Part shown: positions 39,455 to 48,432 of the stretch, piece by piece
Position numbering within the stretch: the first letter of the stretch is position 1
How the letters are laid out: each line of letters begins with the position of its first letter
Assembly (NCBI RefSeq): GCF_024124825.1
Contig: NZ_JAMXSS010000002.1
Span: forward strand, 3,410,001-3,474,000
Direction: 5' to 3'
DNA from: Arthrobacter sp. H16F315
Lineage (GTDB): Bacteria; Actinomycetota; Actinomycetes; Actinomycetales; Micrococcaceae
Length of the DNA stretch: 64,000 nt
The notes under the pieces: generated by a model
Databases searched by the model: none
What the model saw: only the letters and a program-made list of their open reading frames with translations
Told to the model about the DNA's origin: nothing
Made by a program: the position numbers and the translations under genes

Positions 39455-40212
39455 ACAGAGAGTTCCTGGTCTTCCTCGAAGAGTTCGGCGCCGGTGGCCG
39501 CGGCCACGTCCTCGGCCGTCACATTGGGGGCAAGTTCGCGCAGCACCAGCCGGGCCGGTCCGCCGTCGCGCACGACGTCGATCACGGCCAGGTCGGTAAT
39601 GATCCGGTCCACGCAGCCTTTGCCGGTCAGGGGCAGTGTGCAGTGTTGGACGATTTTGGGCTTGCCGTTGCGGTCTACGTGTTCCATCATCACGATCACC
39701 TTCTTGGCCCCGAAGACCAGGTCCATGGCGCCGCCCATGCCTTTGACCATTCTGCCGGGGATCATCCAGTTGGCCAGGTCCCCGTTGTGTGCCACCTCCA
39801 TCGCGCCGAGCACGGCAACATCCACGTGCCCGCCGCGGATCATGCCAAAAGACACCGCGGAGTCAAAAAAAGCGGCACCCTTGTTGACCGTGACAGTTTC
39901 CTTGCCGGCGTTGATCAGGTCCGGATCGACCTGGTCCTCCCCCGGATAGGGTCCGACGCCGAGGATGCCGTTCTCGGAATGCAGGACCACCTCCACCCCG
40001 GCAGGAATGTAGTTGGGAATCAGGGTGGGCATGCCGATGCCGAGGTTCACGTACTGCCCGTTGCGGAGTTCCTTCGCCACCCGGGCAGCCAGTTCCTTGC
40101 GCGTCCAGCCCTTCCCCTGAACACCTGCGGGATGTTCGACGGCGGCAGGACGGTATTCGTGGCGGACCGCTTCCGGACGGGGCGGGCCGCCCTGCAGGCT
40201 GTTCGATTCCAT
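39451..40212 (-). CDS. 3-oxoacid CoA-transferase, subunit B
   Basis: This is the second subunit of a succinyl-CoA:3-oxoacid-type CoA transferase, which activates acetoacetate from leucine breakdown. The catalytic glutamate motif is seen in [18 protein letters not shown], and [18 protein letters not shown] follows. At 253 residues it carries an N-terminal extension of about 35 residues that is not part of the usual fold ([20 protein letters not shown]). It lies 3 bp after subunit A and overlaps maoC. Confidence 0.9.
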   Translation of the reverse strand: MESNSLQGGPPRPEAVRHEYRPAAVEHPAGVQGKGWTRKELAARVAKELRNGQYVNLGIGMPTLIPNYIPAGVEVVLHSENGILGVGPYPGEDQVDPDLINAGKETVTVNKGAAFFDSAVSFGMIRGGHVDVAVLGAMEVAHNGDLANWMIPGRMVKGMGGAMDLVFGAKKVIVMMEHVDRNGKPKIVQHCTLPLTGKGCVDRIITDLAVIDVVRDGGPARLVLRELAPNVTAEDVAAATGAELFEEDQELSV

Positions 40213-40215
40213 GGC

Positions 40216-41016
40216 CTAGGCTCCTGTCTGGTCAGTTGCTGGGGTGGCGGTGCCGGCGGGCGCCGCGGCAAAGGCCACCGTCCGCTTCTCGATCCGTTTC
40301 GCGGCCTCGGGTGCAAGCACCACACGCTGGACGAAGATGCCGGGCAGATGAACATGTTCAGGGTCAAGCTCCCCCGGCTCCACCAGTTCCTCGACCTCGG
40401 CGATGGTGATTTTCGCTGCCATGGCACACAGCGGGTTGAAGTTCATCGCCGTGGCGTGGAACACGAGGTTTCCGTGCCGGTCGCCCTTCCAGGCGTGCAC
40501 GAGGCCGAAGTCGGGGGTCAGCGACTCCTCCAGCACGAAGTCGGCGCCGTTGAAGTTACGCACCTCCTTAGCCGCGGAGGCTATCGCGACGTTCCCGTCG
40601 GCGTCGTACTTTTGCGGCAGGCCGCCCTCGGAGACCTGGGTGCCGACGCCGGCCGGGGTGTAGAACGCGGGAATACCGGCACCGCCGGCACGCAGCTTCT
40701 CGGCGAGTGTGCCTTGTGGGGTGAGGACAACTTCGAGTTCACCGGCAAGGTACTGCCGTGCGAATTCCTTGTTCTCCCCCACGTAGGAGCTGATGGTGCG
40801 GCGGATCCGGCCTTCCTTGAGCAGGATCCCGAGTCCCCAGTCGTCGACCCCGCAGTTGTTGCTGACGGTCTCCAGGTTCGTGGCCCCGCCCTGGTGCAGG
40901 GCCTCGATCAGGGCCACCGGGATCCCGCACAGCCCGAATCCGCCGACGGCGAGCGAGGCTCCGTTAGGGATGTCCGCTACGGCCGCGGCCGCGCTGGCAA
41001 CAACTTTATTGATCAT
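40216..41016 (-). CDS. 3-oxoacid CoA-transferase, subunit A
   Basis: The 266-residue subunit A shows [20 protein letters not shown] with the CoA-binding Gly-rich loop, and [20 protein letters not shown] later. The C-terminus has an extra Thr/Ala-rich tail. Together with subunit B it moves CoA between succinyl-CoA and acetoacetate or a related acid. In the syntenic M. tuberculosis cluster the homologues are scoA and scoB. Confidence 0.92.
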   Translation of the reverse strand: MINKVVASAAAAVADIPNGASLAVGGFGLCGIPVALIEALHQGGATNLETVSNNCGVDDWGLGILLKEGRIRRTISSYVGENKEFARQYLAGELEVVLTPQGTLAEKLRAGGAGIPAFYTPAGVGTQVSEGGLPQKYDADGNVAIASAAKEVRNFNGADFVLEESLTPDFGLVHAWKGDRHGNLVFHATAMNFNPLCAMAAKITIAEVEELVEPGELDPEHVHLPGIFVQRVVLAPEAAKRIEKRTVAFAAAPAGTATPATDQTGA

Positions 41017-41054
41017 CGGTGACCCTTCCCTCGACAGATGCGGCCGGCGGCCGG

Positions 41055-42218
41055 TCAGAGCCCCAGTTCGCGGGCGATCAGCATCAGCTGGACTTCGGTG
41101 GTGCCCTCACCGACTTCAAGGATCTTGGAGTCGCGGTAGTGGCGTGCCACGGTGAATTCGTTGATGAAGCCGTAGCCGCCGAACACCTGGGTGGCGTCCC
41201 GCGCGTTGTCCATGGCTGCCTCGCCTGCGACCATCTTAGCGATGGCCGCCTGCGTCTTGAACGGCTTGCCGGCGAGCATCCTGGCGGCCGCGTCGTAGTA
41301 GGCCAGGCGTGCGGTGTGTGCCCGGGCTTCCATCCGGGCGATCTTGAACGCGATGGCCTGGTACTTGCCGATGTTCTGCCCGAACGCGCTGCGTTCCTTG
41401 GCGTATTTCACCGACTGGTCCACACAGCCCTGGGCCGCGCCGACGGCCAGCGCCGCGATCGCGATCCTGCCCTCGTCCAGGATGGAGAGGAAGTTCGCGT
41501 AGCCCCGGCCCTGGGTGCCGAGCAGGTTTTCTTCCGGGACATGGACGTTGTCCAGGGTCAGCGGGTGTGTGTCCGAGGCGTTCCAGCCGACCTTGTTGTA
41601 GGCCTTCTCCGCCGTGAAGCCGGGGGTGTTGGCGGGCACCAGGATGGTGGAGATTTCCTTTTTGATACTCCCGTCCGGGCGCTCCGCCTGGCCGGTGACA
41701 GCGGTGACGGTGACAAGGCGGGTGATGTCGGTACCGGAGTTGGTGATGAACTCCTTGTTGCCGTTGATGACCCATTCCCCGCCTTCGAGCCGGGCGGTGG
41801 TCTTGGTGCCGCCGGCGTCGGAGCCGGCTTCCGGTTCGGTCAGGCCGAAGCCGGCGAGGGCCTTGCCGGAGGCCAGCAGCGGCAGCCATTCCTGCTTCTG
41901 CGCCTCGTTGCCGAAGCGGTGGATTGGCATGGCACCGAGCGAGACGCCCGCCTCCAGGGTGATGGCAACGGACTGGTCCACCCGGCCGAGCTGTTCGAGG
42001 GCCAGGGCGAGGGCGAAGTAGTCCCCGCCCATACCGCCGAACTCCTCCGGGAAGGGCAGGCCGAACAGGCCCATGTCCGCCATCTGGTCGACGACTTCGT
42101 AGGGGAAGCTGTGTTCCTCGTCGTGCTTGGCGGAGACCGGGGCAACCACCTGGTCCGCGAATTCGCGGACGGTGTCGCTGAGGTCCTGGTATTCCTCGCT
42201 GAGTTCAAAATCTGGCAT
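41055..42218 (-). CDS. Acyl-CoA dehydrogenase (isovaleryl-CoA type by context)
   Basis: The 387-residue FAD flavoenzyme shows both family signatures: [20 protein letters not shown] for FAD and substrate, and [20 protein letters not shown] near the C-terminus. The base is expected in the [13 protein letters not shown] helix region or just before; it could not be placed with certainty. ATG at 42218 follows GAAGGAG. Its place between carboxylase and CoA-transferase genes suggests isovaleryl-CoA or another branched acyl-CoA (FadE19-like). Confidence 0.9.
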   Translation of the reverse strand: MPDFELSEEYQDLSDTVREFADQVVAPVSAKHDEEHSFPYEVVDQMADMGLFGLPFPEEFGGMGGDYFALALALEQLGRVDQSVAITLEAGVSLGAMPIHRFGNEAQKQEWLPLLASGKALAGFGLTEPEAGSDAGGTKTTARLEGGEWVINGNKEFITNSGTDITRLVTVTAVTGQAERPDGSIKKEISTILVPANTPGFTAEKAYNKVGWNASDTHPLTLDNVHVPEENLLGTQGRGYANFLSILDEGRIAIAALAVGAAQGCVDQSVKYAKERSAFGQNIGKYQAIAFKIARMEARAHTARLAYYDAAARMLAGKPFKTQAAIAKMVAGEAAMDNARDATQVFGGYGFINEFTVARHYRDSKILEVGEGTTEVQLMLIARELGL

Positions 42219-42281
42219 GGTGACTCCTTCGTCGGGTCTGTGGGGCTGTTTGCTGGGGAATGGTGCTGAAGGTGTGCGGCG

Positions 42282-44467
42282 CTAGTCCGCGGCGCCCATG
42301 GAGATGGTGGCTTCCTCGACTGTGTCCTCGGCGGCGTCCGCCGGCGGAACCGGGGCGTGCGGGTGGATGGTGGCGAGGACCTGGTCTGCCTTGACGAGGT
42401 CGCCCGAGGTAGCGCTGATGTGCACGGTGCCAGCCAAGGGCGCGACGAGCTGGTGTTCCATCTTCATGGCCTCCACCGCGAGCAGCACCTGGCCGGCTGT
42501 CACGGCGTCGCCGTTTTCGACCGAGACGGACACCACTGTGCCGGGCATCGGCGAGCGCACCGCTGGGTCAGCGGCGCCTTCCTCGCGTTCGACGGCGGCG
42601 AGCACCCGGGCCAGCCGCGTCTCGCGGGTCAGCACCTCGAGCCGGCAGGACCATCCCTCGTTGCCGAGGAAGAGTCCGGAAGGGACCCCCGGCGCCGGGT
42701 TGTCCCAGCTCGGTGTGACCGCTCCGGCGTAGACCGGGGCAAGGCGGTAGGCCCGGGCTGTACCGTCCAGGGTCAGCACCATGTCGTTGCGCCTGCGGAA
42801 CTGCAGGGCTGCCCTGCGTTGCGGGCCGTCGCCGACCGCCACTGTCACTTCAGCCGAGGCTGCGCTGCCGTGAACGTAGACGGAGGCTACACCGCCGCCT
42901 GGTGTTCCCAGACTGAGCATCCGCGGAGCTTGGGCGCCGAGACGCCAGCCCTCCCGCCGCCACCACGGTCCGTCAACGGCGGACGTGTTGTGCTCCTCCA
43001 TGGCCAGGGCATACACAGCGGCGGCGACCAATTCGAAGTCGTCCACCCGCCGGAAGCCGAAATCGGGCATCTTCCGTTCGATCAGGCCCGTGTCGAGCCG
43101 CCCGGCGCGGACGTCCGCGTCGTTGATCAGCAGGCGCAGGTATTCGACGTTGGTGTCGATCCCCAGCGCGGTATACCCGGCGAGCGCCTTGTCGAGCGTG
43201 TCCAGGGCGGCGGTGCGGTCCTCCCCCCAAGCGATGACCTTGGAGATCATCGGGTCGTAGCTTGAAGAGATCTGCAGGCCCTCCAGCAGTGCCGAGTCGA
43301 CCCGGATCCTGCCACTCGCGGTATCCGGCACTTCGTCCAGCAGCACCACCCCTCCGATGGAGGGCAGGAAGTTCTTCTCCGGCACCTCGGCGTACACGCG
43401 GGCCTCCACCGAGTGCCCGGTGAGGACAACATCGTCCTGGGCCACGGTGAGTTCCTCGCCGGCCGCGATCCGGACCTGCCATTCGACGAGGTCGACGCCG
43501 GTGACCATTTCGGTCACGGGGTGCTCGACCTGCAGCCGGGTGTTCATTTCCATAAAAAAAGAACTCGTCCGGGGCGTTGTCGGAGACCAGGAATTCCACG
43601 GTGCCGGCGCCGGAGTAGCTGACGCTGCGCGCGGCCTGGCAGGCTGCCTCGCCGATCCGGGCCCGGATCTCCGCGCCGTCGGGCAGGGACTCCAGCAGCG
43701 GCGAGGGTGCCTCCTCGATGACCTTTTGGTGGCGGCGCTGCAGCGAGCACTCACGCTCCCCGAGGTGGATCACGTTGCCGTGGTTGTCGGCCAGCACCTG
43801 GACCTCGATGTGCCGCGGGGTGGTGACGAGCCGTTCCAGGAACAGGGTGTCGTCGCCGAAGGCACTTGCCGCGACGCGGCGGGCGGTGGCCAGGGTGGCC
43901 TCGAGGTCCTCGGGCCGGTCGACGATGTGCATACCCTTCCCGCCGCCGCCGGCGGAGGGCTTGATCAGCAGCGGGAAGCCGACGCTGGCCGCTGCAGCGA
44001 TCAGCCGCGCGTCGCTCATGCCGGGCTCGGCGATGCCCGGGACGACCGGGACGCCGTAGCCGGTGACATGGTTCTTGGAGCGGATCTTGTCCCCCATAAC
44101 ATTCAGGGATTCCACGCCGGGGCCGATGAAGGTAATCCCCGCCGCTTCCAGGGCGCGGGCGAAGTCGACGTTTTCGCTCAGGAACCCGTAACCCGGGTGA
44201 ACTGCTTCGGCGCCGGTGTCGCGGCAGGCCTGGATGATGGCCTCGATCTTCAAGTAGCTCTCGGCGGCGGCTGCCGGGCCGATCCGCACCGCGGCGTCGG
44301 CTTCCCGCACGTGCCGTGCACCGGCGTCGGCGTCGGAATAGACCGCCACCGAACGGATGCCCAGGGCGCGCAGGGTCCGGATCACACGGCAGGCGATCTC
44401 GCCGCGGTTGGCGACCAGCACGGTGCCAAAGAGCGGCTTAGCGGGGGGTTGCAGGAGTCGTAGTCAC
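42282..44467 (-). CDS. Acyl-CoA carboxylase alpha chain: biotin carboxylase plus BCCP (two frameshifts)
   Basis: This is the ATP-dependent biotin carboxylase fused to a biotin carrier domain, about 724 residues. [17 protein letters not shown], the ATP-grasp [10 protein letters not shown] and [16 protein letters not shown] are present, with the biotinyl lysine in [10 protein letters not shown] near the C-terminus. Two homopolymers are one base too long. The A7 run at 43554-43560 should read [11 protein letters not shown]. The G6 run at 44443-44448, when shortened, links the GTG at 44467 (TTTPATPAKPLFG) to the body. By context it is the methylcrotonyl-CoA carboxylase alpha chain (AccA1-like). 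Confidence 0.92.
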
Positions 44468-44474
44468 TGTTGGC

Positions 44475-46083
44475 TCACATCCGGAACAGGCCGAAGGAGG
44501 TCTCCGGCAGCGGGGTGCGGGAGACGACGTCGAGCGCCAGTCCCAGGACGGTGCGGGTGTCCGCGGGGTCGATCACGCCGTCGTCCCAAAGGCGGGCGGT
44601 GGAATAGTACGGGCTGCCCTGCTCCTCGTACTGGGCCTTAATCGGTGCCTTAAAACGCTTCCTCGTCCGCGGCCGACCACTCTTCGCCGCGGGCCTCGAA
44701 CTGGTCCCGCTTGACCGTGGCGAGCACACCCGAGGCCTGGTTGCCGCCCATCACGGAGATCCGGGACGCCGGCCACATCCACAGGAAGCGCGGCGAGTAG
44801 GCCCGGCCGCACATCGAATAGTTTCCGGCGCCGAAGGACCCGCCGATCACCACGGTCAGTTTGGGCACCCGGGCGGTGGCGACGGCGGTGACCATCTTGG
44901 CACCGTTCTTGGCGATGCCGCCCTGCTCGTAGTCCTTGCCGACCATAAAACCGGAGAGGTTCTGCAGGAAGACCAGCGGGATGCCGCGCTGGTCGCAGAG
45001 TTCGATGAAGTGCGCGCCTTTGAGCGATGACTCACTGAACAGCACACCATTGTTCGCCACGATCCCCACCGGGTGGCCGTGCAGCCTGGCGAAACCGGTC
45101 ACCAAGGTGGTGCCATAGTTCTTTTTGAATTCGTGGAAGCGGCTGCCGTCCACCAGCCGGGCGATGACTTCGCGGACGTCGTACTGGGCATTCACATCCG
45201 TGGGGACGGCGCCATACAACTCCGCCGGGTCCGCAACCGGTTCGACGGCGGTATCCACGTCCCAGGCGGGCTCCGCCGGCTTCGGCAGGGTGGAGACGAT
45301 GTCCCGGACGATCTGGAGCGCATGCTCATCGTTTTCGGCCAGGTGGTCGGTGACACCGGAGATCTTCGAATGCACCTCCCCGCCGCCGAGTTCCTCGGCC
45401 GTGACGATCTCGCCGATCGCGGCCTTCACCAAGGGCGGGCCGCCCAGGAAAATGGTGCCCTGATTACGGACAATCACTGTCTCATCACTCATCGCGGGAA
45501 CATACGCCCCGCCCGCGGTGCACGAGCCCATCACCGAGGCGATCTGCGGGATCCGGGCCGCAGACATCCTGGCCTGGTTGAAAAAGATGCGGCCAAAGTG
45601 CTCCTTGTCCGGGAAAACCTCGTCCTGCTTGGGCAGGAACGCCCCGCCCGAATCCACAAGGTAGATACACGGCAGCCGGTTCTCCATGGCGATTTCCTGC
45701 GCCCGGAGGTGTTTCTTCACCGTCAACGGGTAGTACGTCCCGCCCTTGACGGTGGCGTCGTTGGAAATCACCAGGACCTGGCGGCCATGGACCAGCCCGA
45801 TCCCGGCAATCACGCCGGCGCCGGGAGAATCGCCGTTGTACATGCCCTCGGCAGCCAGCGGCGCGATCTCCAGGAACGGGCTGCCGTCATCGAGCAGCCG
45901 ATCGATCCGTTCCCGCGGGAGCAGCTTGCCGCGGGCCACGTGCCGTTCCCGCGACTTTTCCGGCCCGCCCAGCGCGGCGGCGGCGAGGCGTTCCTTCAGC
46001 TCCCGGGCCAGCACCAGCTGGGCCTCGCGGTTCGCGGCGAAGTCAGCACCCGCGGCGTCCACCTGACTGGCGATTGTCTCCAT
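44475..46083 (-). CDS. Acyl-CoA carboxylase beta chain, methylcrotonyl-CoA type (single frameshift)
   Basis: This is the carboxyltransferase subunit, about 535 residues. The [15 protein letters not shown] oxyanion region, [15 protein letters not shown] and [19 protein letters not shown] resemble MCC beta chains more than propionyl-CoA ones. A run of four A at 44652-44655 introduces a stop after ADEEAF. With three it reads on as [20 protein letters not shown] to the classical end SFGLFRM and TGA. It is the first gene of the operon, divergent from the TetR regulator, and ends 7 bp before the alpha chain. Confidence 0.92.
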
Positions 46084-46152
46084 TGACTGCTTCCGTTCCT
46101 GGCCCGCTTGCTGCGGGGCGACCGATGATCACCGGCGAGTTCCGGCCATTCG

Positions 46153-46197
46153 GTTAGTGACGTATAACTGAGATTTAGGTTAGTCTCTATTAACTGT
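46153..46197. promoter_or_regulatory. Tandem operator in the TetR/leucine-operon divergent promoter
   Basis: Two copies of GGTTAGT-N6-TAACTG lie at 46153-46171 and 46179-46197, exactly 26 bp apart, with different central bases. Each contains the inverted pair GTTA...TAAC. The spacing and symmetry fit binding by two TetR-type dimers, probably the product of the adjacent regulator gene. The block lies between the two divergent starts (46083 and 46233). Confidence 0.75.
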
Positions 46198-46232
46198 GAT
46201 GTCCAACACAGGCATCAGTGAAATGAGGGGAT

Positions 46233-46889
46233 GTGCCGGTGACCGGCCCCAGCCAGACCAGCCAGACCAGCCAGACCAGCCAGCGCAGCCAGGCGAAGGA
46301 ATTCCGGCGCCAGGCCTTGCTGTCCGCGGCCGCCGCGTTGTTCGCGGCGGAGGGCTACCACCGTGTGTCGCTCGAGGATCTCGGGGCTGCGGCGGGCGTC
46401 AGTGGCCCGGCCGTCTACCGGCACTTCGCCGGCAAGCAGGCCGTCCTCGGCGCGCTTTTGTTGAGCGTCAGCCAGGACCTGCTGTCCGGCGGCCGCAGCG
46501 TCGTGGCAGCATCCGGGGACGCCGCGACCGCGCTGGAGCGACTGGTGGCCTTCCACGTTGACTTCGCCCTGAGCCGCCCCGACGTCATCCGGGTCCAGGA
46601 CCAGGATTTCAGCAACCTGGCCACCGCGGACCAGTCGGAGGTCCGTATGCTCCAGCGCAGCTACGTGGAATTGTGGGTGGAAGTTCTCGCCGCGCTGCAT
46701 GCCGGCACGGAATCGGCAGAATTGCGCCTGCGCGCCCACGCCACCTTCGGACTAATCAACTCCACCCCCCACTCGGTCCGGGGCCACGGACGCCCGATGG
46801 CCGCAAAACGGGCCCGTCCGTTGCTGGAAAGCATGGCGCTCGCAGCGCTCCTGGCGCCGGCGGCCGGGGCGGTTACGGATCAGGGTTAG
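46233..46889 (+). CDS. TetR/AcrR-family transcriptional regulator
   Basis: The 218-residue protein has an N-terminal helix-turn-helix, VSLEDLGAAAGVSGPAVYRHFAGK without a break in the typical spacing, after RRQALLSAAAALFAAEGYH. Before it is a slippage-prone tail encoded by 9-bp repeats (SQTSQTSQTSQRSQ). The C-terminal ligand domain probably senses an acyl-CoA of the divergent pathway. It matches the place of M. tuberculosis Rv2506. GTG at 46233 is chosen; GTG 46239 is possible. Confidence 0.9.
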   Translation: MPVTGPSQTSQTSQTSQRSQAKEFRRQALLSAAAALFAAEGYHRVSLEDLGAAAGVSGPAVYRHFAGKQAVLGALLLSVSQDLLSGGRSVVAASGDAATALERLVAFHVDFALSRPDVIRVQDQDFSNLATADQSEVRMLQRSYVELWVEVLAALHAGTESAELRLRAHATFGLINSTPHSVRGHGRPMAAKRARPLLESMALAALLAPAAGAVTDQG

Positions 46890-46956
46890 CGCGGCACCGT
46901 CGCCCGCGCCCAGGTACGTGCGGATCCGGCGCCCAGGGTGCGCCTTCCGCACAGCG

Positions 46957-47012
46957 GCCATCCGGACGGGGCCATCCGAACAGGGCCATCCGAACAGGGC
47001 CATCCGGATAGC
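46957..47012. repeat. 14-bp tandem repeat, four copies
   Basis: Four 14-bp units beginning GCCATCCG run head to tail; units 2 and 3 are identical (GCCATCCGAACAGG). They lie in the 395-bp gap after the TetR gene. The rest of that gap (47013-47284) is AT-richer and probably holds the promoter of the next genes, with no box I can fix. Confidence 0.8.
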
Positions 47013-47284
47013 GATTACATGTGATTCACAGTGCGTTTTAACGGTTCAGAGTGCAGTGATTCCAGGTGCATTCCGTACGCGATTTGTTGTGGCTAACCCT
47101 TTGACTTAGCAAGTGATTATTGCCGTTTAACAAGTAGTGGTTCGCAGATTTACACGTACCGGATGCGCACCATCCGGGCACTCGACGGCAGGAATCGGGT
47201 AGCGGCCACTCGGGCCGGAGCGGCTCCCCGGGCGTAAATTTCCAAGCATCGGAAGCTCAGCCCACCAACAGGAGCCGCTGAATA

Positions 47285-47398
47285 ATGGGTGCAGTCCAGA
47301 ATTCGAAGCCGCTGGAAAGCCTGGTAATTCACCTGTGCAGCCAGCCACGAACGCGCCGCAGCCCGGCGGACAACAGCGTCCGTGGCGGGCGGCGATGA
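47285..47398 (+). CDS. 37-codon small ORF coupled to the next gene
   Basis: ATG at 47285 has AGGAG ten bases upstream. The frame codes for 37 residues starting MGAVQNSKPLESLVIHLC and ends in TGA, which overlaps the ATG of the following gene as ATGA. A binding site, a compact frame and stop-start overlap together suggest a translated leader or regulatory peptide. No homology is recognised. It could also be chance in GC-rich DNA. Confidence 0.4.
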   Translation: MGAVQNSKPLESLVIHLCSQPRTRRSPADNSVRGGRR

Positions 47399-47790
47399 CC
47401 ACGCCGGGGACACCCGACGGCGCGCAGAAAGCCTACCGGGAAGCGGTAAGTATGGAGGTTCCTGCGCTGGTGCAGGCGCTCTCTGACTTGATTGGGTTGC
47501 GCCTTGTGGCCCAGATCGGCGCAGTCAAGGAAACCCGCGCCGTGCGTCAGTGGATAGCCCACGAGCGGTCCCCCTCGGCACCCACTGTGAAACGGCTGCG
47601 GGACACGTACCAGATTGCCCGTTCCCTGACTGAGTCGTGCAGCCCGGAGGTAATTCAGGCCTGGTTCGACGCGATGAACCCGCTACTGGGCGATTCGTCG
47701 CCCGCACGGCTGCTGCGCGACAGCGAACGCGACGACACCGCCGTGCGGGTGCTCACCGCCGCCCGCAGTTTCGCTTCCGGTTCCGGGTAG
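47395..47790 (+). CDS. Xre/MbcA/ParS antitoxin-like protein (orphan)
   Basis: The 131-residue helical protein has ALSDLIGLRLVAQIGAVKET and RAVRQWIAHERSPSAPTVKR, read as a degenerate helix-turn-helix, and a C-terminal DUF2384-like half: SPEVIQAWFDAMNPLLGDSS, PARLLRDSERDDTAVRVLTA. Such proteins normally neutralise a RES-domain (Xre-RES) or related toxin encoded beside them. No RES protein follows here; the next gene is a different helical protein. ATG at 47395 (coupled) is chosen; ATG 47452 is possible. Confidence 0.55.
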   Translation: MTTPGTPDGAQKAYREAVSMEVPALVQALSDLIGLRLVAQIGAVKETRAVRQWIAHERSPSAPTVKRLRDTYQIARSLTESCSPEVIQAWFDAMNPLLGDSSPARLLRDSERDDTAVRVLTAARSFASGSG

Positions 47791-47865
47791 TGACCGGATC
47801 CGGGGCTGCTCCCCGCCAATACTGCCTGCCCGGCCCGCCCCCGACTACCTGAAAGGCTGATCCTT

Positions 47866-48432
47866 ATGGAACCTGGTGAGCGCTTCACGGCCGGGCACCT
47901 GCACCGGATGTCCCCCGGGGACGCGGAACAGTCGGCAGCCGGCGTGCCCGGGCGGATACCGCCGGCTGCTCCGCTGCGGCATGCCGACGGTGCTGCCAAC
48001 GAATTGTCGGCCGCACTGTGGGAAGAACGCCGGCATCTGGCTGCTGTGCTCGCGGCCCTGCACCAGGCGGATTCCCTGCCGCCGGGTGGAACACCGGAGC
48101 GCAGCGCGCTGTTGCTGGAACTCAGAACGGCCGGGCTGGCCCGGGACATTGCCGCCCGGGTATTGGCCAGCGCGTGGGGCATGCCGGACGACACCCCGCT
48201 CCCCGAACTGATCCTGGGCGCTCCAGACGGTCCATGGCCGTTTATCTTCGGCTCCCATCTGGACGCTATCCGGGACCTGGTCAGCCGGATCGACGGCGTT
48301 CAGCAGCACCTGTCAACCGATCCGCAAGGCCCCGACGGCGCGCGGCCGCTTTCCCGCGAAAATTCGGCCCCTGTTCCGCGCCAGCTGCTGCGTTTCCTGG
48401 GCGGCCCGGCGCCGTCCCCGGACCAGCGCTAG
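47866..48432 (+). CDS. Helical protein, FlgN-like
   Basis: The 188-residue protein has a disordered N-terminus and a helical core. The pattern ELSAALWEERRHLAAVLAAL, then a helix, then ASAWGMPDDTPLPELILGAP and PWPFIFGSHLDAIRDLV recalls actinobacterial FlgN-type flagellar chaperones as I remember them, but no other flagellar gene is in the window. The start ATG has GAAAGG upstream. The stop overlaps the bkdC stop in CTAG. It may form a unit with the antitoxin-like gene 75 bp before it. Confidence 0.45.
   Translation: MEPGERFTAGHLHRMSPGDAEQSAAGVPGRIPPAAPLRHADGAANELSAALWEERRHLAAVLAALHQADSLPPGGTPERSALLLELRTAGLARDIAARVLASAWGMPDDTPLPELILGAPDGPWPFIFGSHLDAIRDLVSRIDGVQQHLSTDPQGPDGARPLSRENSAPVPRQLLRFLGGPAPSPDQR

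Noticed and set aside
47285..48432. Classical Xre-RES toxin-antitoxin pair
   Set aside because: The neighbour has no RES motif and looks like a helical FlgN-type protein.
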